Of a stretch of 64,000 nt of DNA, positions 60,061 through 64,000 are shown piece by piece. Below the pieces are notes generated by a model. The model had not been told where the DNA came from and ran no database searches. It was given only the letters and a program-made list of their open reading frames with translations. The stretch is from Humulus lupulus. Taxonomy: Eukaryota > Streptophyta > Magnoliopsida > Rosales > Cannabaceae. Position 1 is the first letter of the stretch. Each line of letters opens with the position of its first letter. The DNA is taken from contig NC_084802.1 in NCBI RefSeq assembly GCF_963169125.1, positions 13,516,896 through 13,580,895 of the forward strand, read 5' to 3'. The position numbers were made by a program, and so were the translations under genes.

Positions 60061-62904
60061 TCAAAAAGAAAGAAAAATTGTACTAGCCCTATGGGCATTA
60101 ATTAACAGAAAACAATTACAAAAAAAATAAAAATAAATAAAGGGACGCAACCCCGAGGTAAGTTTTATGAAGAGCAGTCTCCTTAGCCTTCTCAGCATCA
60201 GTAGCACTAGACTCACCAGGACGAATAGCATGACTACCCTTCTGAGCCTCCCAAGCAGCCTCCTCTGCTTCAAGCCGAGCATGCCATTAGGCCACGAATC
60301 CTGCCTCGAAAGAGCCTAGGAAGCTGGTGTCGAGGTCGGCGCTGCTAGCCCAGATCCTATACATGGCTAGATCAACCGCCTTGTCCTTCTTCTCTTTAAA
60401 CTCGGTGAGGAGACGAGCCTTTTCATTCTCTATTATCTCGAAAGTGGTGGCCTTCTCTTCCTCAAGCTTGGCATTGGCCTTCTCTAACTCCGCAAGCTGA
60501 GCATTCACCTTTTCAATCTCGGTTGTCTTAGCCTCCATCTCTGTCTTTGTAGCCTTGAGCTCATCAGCCATCTTAAGCTGAAGATTCTTCGACTCTTGGG
60601 CAAAAGACATGCTCGAATGCACCTAGTTGGTCAGCTTATAATTAAGCTGAGCTGAGACAACAAGAGCCTGACACACAAAGAGTTTGAATTAGAACATATG
60701 CCAAGGCACATAAACAATTAAAAGTAAGTTGTGAAAAGTTATCGCGACAGTAAGCTCAATACTCTTATCATAAAGAGTATTGCAGTCCCGAGCTTTATTC
60801 AAAAACTCCCAATGCTCAGCGTCAAAACCACCAAGGCTCTGACCCACCCGAGACAGGATATCCGAGCCAAGTATAGCTCTGTGGGCCCCAACAGCATTGT
60901 CAATCACGAACTCATCAACATGAGTATGGATTGACAACATGTGTGACTTGGAAGTTGAGCGCTTCTTCGGGGGTGGGCCGAGTGCTGGGTGGACTATGAC
61001 CGAGGGAGGCACGGAAGAAGTGGCCGAGATGGATGCTTCGACCTAGGCAGTTGGGTCCTCGGCTGTGCTCGCAGTAGTCGGAGCTGGTGGAGGAGTCTTC
61101 TCAGTGCACTTGAGGACTTTGGAGGGTCGGTCCGACCTCCGCGAGCCTCTCGGGCGATTACTTTTTTATGCCCCCTCGCCACTAGCGAGCACGATATCGA
61201 GATCGAAATCCATGGCACCTACACAATTGCAATGAAGATTTAGCATAGTGCTAATAGACAAAGAATAAAAGAATAAGTAAAGAAAAACCTAACTGGAACT
61301 CTCCCCCGAGCTCGTGCTCGGCGACCAAGAAATCCCTCTATCTTCAGAGGAGGCTGGGGGAGTACCTTCCCTGTAGGTGGAAGTCAATCTCGAAAGGTCC
61401 CTACAGTCATTAGTTCCGTACTGAACAGCTACTCCATCCCACACCTCGTTCAGGCTATACATGGTGTCGTATTTCCTGAGCCAGCTATCAAACCTATGTA
61501 CCCTATCATCTACCCAAGACCATATATAGAAATGATCCCTATCATCCTTACATAATACTAACCTATCAGGTTTATGTTTTAGCAGTGAGGGAGACCACAT
61601 ATTCGAGCTAAGGATGACTGTACCTTGCTCATCGGAGCCCGAGCTCGAGGCCTCATTCCCCGATTGTGGACTCCTATGGCGGGCTAGAGATGGGGGCCTC
61701 GTATCTCTTCTCGGGGGGAGGTTACCGGTTGGCAGAGGAACGAGCTCCCATCGGGCGTATTTCTTATTGTACCAGTCCGATGTAGACTGATCATCCCCTA
61801 AGAGCCCACATGCCCAGAGTTTGTCTTCATGCAGGAGATAGGATAGGGATCTCCTGCCGTAAGGAATTTGGAGCAGAGTTTCTCTATGCTCCTTCATCTC
61901 ATCAGTGGGAGCAGGGCGATGATAGTTGGCTGGAAAATCAAACGCATTTCAACTAAGTACGGGCCTAAAAACAAAGTTCGAGCACAGAAAAGAAGGAGGT
62001 TGAGATACTTACGAATCCATCTGAACGAGTAGTATCGAGACGGGGCTAGGCCATCTGTCCAGAAGAAGGCCTTCTTGAAGTCAGGAGGATGATTGGGAAG
62101 ATCCTCGAACATCTTCTTCTCCTTGGGATAGGTCGAGAGATAGTAGAAGCCATCTCCTCCCCGAGCTCGGGAGGGATTGCTTTTCAAACAAAAGAGATAT
62201 AAGATCTCTTCAGGCGAAGGCCCTTCCCACTTCAGCTCGTGGTAAAGCGACCTTAGGGCAGACAGAACCCTATAAGAATTGGTATTGAGTTGGAAGGGAA
62301 CCAGCCCAACATAGTCCAAGAAGCCTTTAAAGAAGGACTTCAAGGGAAGGACAGCTCCCACCTTCATGTGCTCCTGGCTCCAAGTTGCATACCTCAGCCT
62401 GCTGTCAAGGTTTCCATCCCCCGGAGCACGGCAGCTCCGCTCGTGTGCAGTTGGAGCTTGGCACCTAAGCGAGCTCGACAGCCCTAAGTCGTGCAGGGCC
62501 AGAATATCAGATATCTGTCCCAGCGACGTGACCGAACTCTAGTAGTGTTCGGCCTCGAAGAATTCCCTCCTCGGCTGCGAAGTGGAGGGTTCCCCCATCA
62601 GTGAGAATCGAAGATCTCCAGGCTTGTACGCGACTGTCACTTTCAGCCTGGGATCAAGGGGGATCGGTCTAGGCTCGGAGTCAAAATTTGGATAGAGAGC
62701 CTCTCGGAGGATTTTTCTCTTCTTCTCTATGACCTCGATGATTTGACGTCGGTAATGAGCTCGAGTTTCTTCTTGTTCATGAGCTAGCTCGTGTTCACGA
62801 ATCAGACACTGGTTCCGGGTAAACAACGACTCCAGGCTCGGAGTTTTTGGCGAATACGGGATGGCAAGCAACGACCCCCACTGTCTTTCCAGATTATGTG
62901 ACAT
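60061..62904 (-). pseudogene. E2 antisense gene, multi-exon, decayed
   Basis: Runs opposite to the element between integrase and the 3' LTR, where Tat elements often carry an extra gene. The frame starts MSHNLERQWGSLLAIPYSP. It has a TAG near 62540 and continues through LLPLKSFFKGFLDYVGLVPF and DGFYYLSTYPKEKKMFEDLP. Introns with GT/AG borders fit at 61930-62012 (phases close as WI-PNYHR) and 61219-61293, with another likely near 60690-60750. The C-terminal part is a coiled coil rich in K, E and A (KANAKLEEEKATTFEIIENEK). Further stops occur after LASGEGA and before VHSSMSF. The biochemical role is unknown; I do not assign one. Confidence 0.65.
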
Positions 62905-63882
62905 CTAGCAAGAAAGAAAAAGTGGTGAGGGCCATGCACGCAAGGAATCAAGAATAACGATCTCGATGGTTCAAGATCGAAAATGCTTGGATACGAAATG
63001 AGCTTGACCCTGGGGAACCGATTAGTGTCATGACGTATATTTGACGAAAAAGGGAGGAAAGTGGATTTAATTTTTGAAAATCCCGAAATATCAGGGAAAA
63101 AAGGTGGCGGTTATTCAAAAATGGTATTTTTGGGAATCGTGCATTCTTTAAAACCCAGATTTTGTACCCAATATCTTGGTATACAAGATATGTCCTCCAA
63201 AAATTGGGAAACCCAGAAAAAAGACCATATTTGGGTCTTCCTACACATGAACTAAGTGACGAAACCTAAATCTAATACCAATTAATCGAAGCATCCTAAT
63301 GCATTAAACTAAAGAATGAACCAGCACAGTCCCAGAAACCAAAAAGCAACAGAGGCAGAAACGCACGTAAAATATATATATATAAATCCAAGAACAGATA
63401 CTTACACATTGAAGATGGTGGTTGCAGAGAAATAGATGACTGAAGAAGAGGCTGTAAGTGTATTCTCACGGTCTCGAACAGGCTGATGGTTCTTTGTTTC
63501 TTTGGCTGAGAAAACATGCAAAAACAAAGCAAATTCTTTCTAGGCTTGCCTCTGGTTTTCTCTCATTTTTTCCCTCTGATAAACATAAAAATGAAAGGAG
63601 GAAGACGACTTGAGTCTTATTTATAGGTCCGGGGGAGTGTAAAGGGTCGGATTAACCTGGACCATTGACCAGATTCCGTATCAAATCCGACGGCCAGGGA
63701 TAAGTGACATGATGGTACCGAAAAGGTGGCAGGCGAATGATCTTGGGAAAGTTTCCAAGGTACTCAAGTACATTGAGTGAGCAATACCCAGCTGACGCGT
63801 GTCCATACTCGAGTATGTGTGACGGTACGGTTCCCGAAGAAAGTAGTTCATAAGTTTCCTTCTCATAGGATTTGAACTAATA
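62905..63882 (-). promoter_or_regulatory. 5' region and TATA box of the E2 antisense gene
   Basis: Minus-strand CCTATAAATAAG at 63616-63627 is a good TATA box, placed about 700 bp before the antisense ATG. The E1 copy has its own TATA-like box in the equivalent place, so the promoter appears to be a family feature. No coding segment is evident here apart from short frames. Confidence 0.5.
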
Positions 63883-63899
63883 CTTTTGAGGGGGCAAAA
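63883..63899 (+). other. E2 polypurine tract
   Basis: TTTTGAGGGGGCAAAA immediately before the 3' LTR. Confidence 0.7.
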
Positions 63900-64000
63900 T
63901 GTTACCCCCAGATTTCGAGACCTGAGGGTGTGACCTCGAAAGCTGGACTTGTCAGGTGTACGCTCGTGATGACTAAAGTGAATGTTCGTAATCCAGGTGT
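63900..64000 (+). repeat. E2 3' LTR, first 101 bp
   Basis: Starts TGTTACCCCCAGATTTCGAG and matches the 5' LTR at 97 of 101 bases, then leaves the window. Confidence 0.88.

Larger units (their letters stand above)
44470..64000 (+). mobile_element. Tat-lineage Ty3/gypsy element E2, right end outside window
   Basis: The order is 5' LTR, PBS, gag, protease, RT, RNase H, a second (archaeal-type) RNase H, integrase, antisense gene, polypurine tract and 3' LTR. The added RNase H between RT/RH and integrase is the mark of the Tat clade. All protein domains carry stops or shifts, so E2 cannot move by itself. It inserted into E1 (left flank GGGTT, 44465-44469). It was later hit by an Athila element and a SIRE-like LTR. 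Confidence 0.85.

Noticed and set aside
1..64000. tRNA, rRNA genes and CRISPR arrays
   Set aside because: None found; no cloverleaf-like or rRNA text noticed, and the repeats are of transposon or array type.

Overview
The window is nuclear DNA of a flowering plant, most likely a eudicot with a repeat-rich genome. It has AT-rich introns with GT/AG junctions, nested LTR retrotransposons of plant lineages (Tat and Athila gypsy, SIRE-like copia), a Mutator-like element and plant MITE-like repeats. The species cannot be fixed from sequence alone.

Layout. (1) About 0.98-6.73 kb, minus strand: one ordinary protein gene, a 12-exon WD40-repeat protein (GTS1-like). Its last exon is not visible. (2) About 6.83-19.54 kb: a degenerate Mutator-like element (MULE). 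It carries a decayed DUF1985/ULP-like gene on the plus strand and an N-terminal MuDR-type transposase remnant on the minus strand, with GCTCGATA-type repeats inside both ends. Four LTRs without internal regions (one nested inside another) and one MITE-like element have inserted into it; most keep exact 5-bp target duplications. (3) 20.82-40.02 kb: a 19-kb array of about 31 units (26 complete, 5 half) of three alternating families. Each unit has short conserved arms and a variable centre. Read on the minus strand, most units begin GCCC + a TGATGA/TGATGG-like box and end CTGA + GGGC, the layout of box C/D RNAs. I did not recognise a described family, and this is the most interesting part of the window. 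(4) 40.2-41.9 kb: AT-rich DNA with diverged direct repeats. (5) 41.94-44.47 kb: the 3' end of a Tat-lineage gypsy element in minus orientation (E1). (6) 44.47 to beyond 64.0 kb: a second Tat element of the same family (E2) in plus orientation, inserted into E1. E2 has gag, protease, RT, two RNase H regions and integrase, all broken, plus an intron-containing antisense gene before its 3' LTR. E2 is itself interrupted by a complete but pol-less Athila element (47.5-54.4 kb) and by a SIRE-like solo LTR (56.8-58.1 kb).

How it fits together. Only the WD40 gene looks like an intact cellular protein gene. The MULE ends about 105 bp upstream of its start codon, so gene and element share a short promoter interval. 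The retroelement insertions give a relative chronology: E1 is older than E2, and E2 is older than the Athila element and the SIRE-like LTR. The Athila LTRs differ at about 15 sites in 1.24 kb, while the visible part of the E2 LTR pair differs at 4 of 101 sites. The array is likely transcribed, if at all, from a minus-strand promoter near 40.1 kb; that is inference from unit orientation and upstream motifs.
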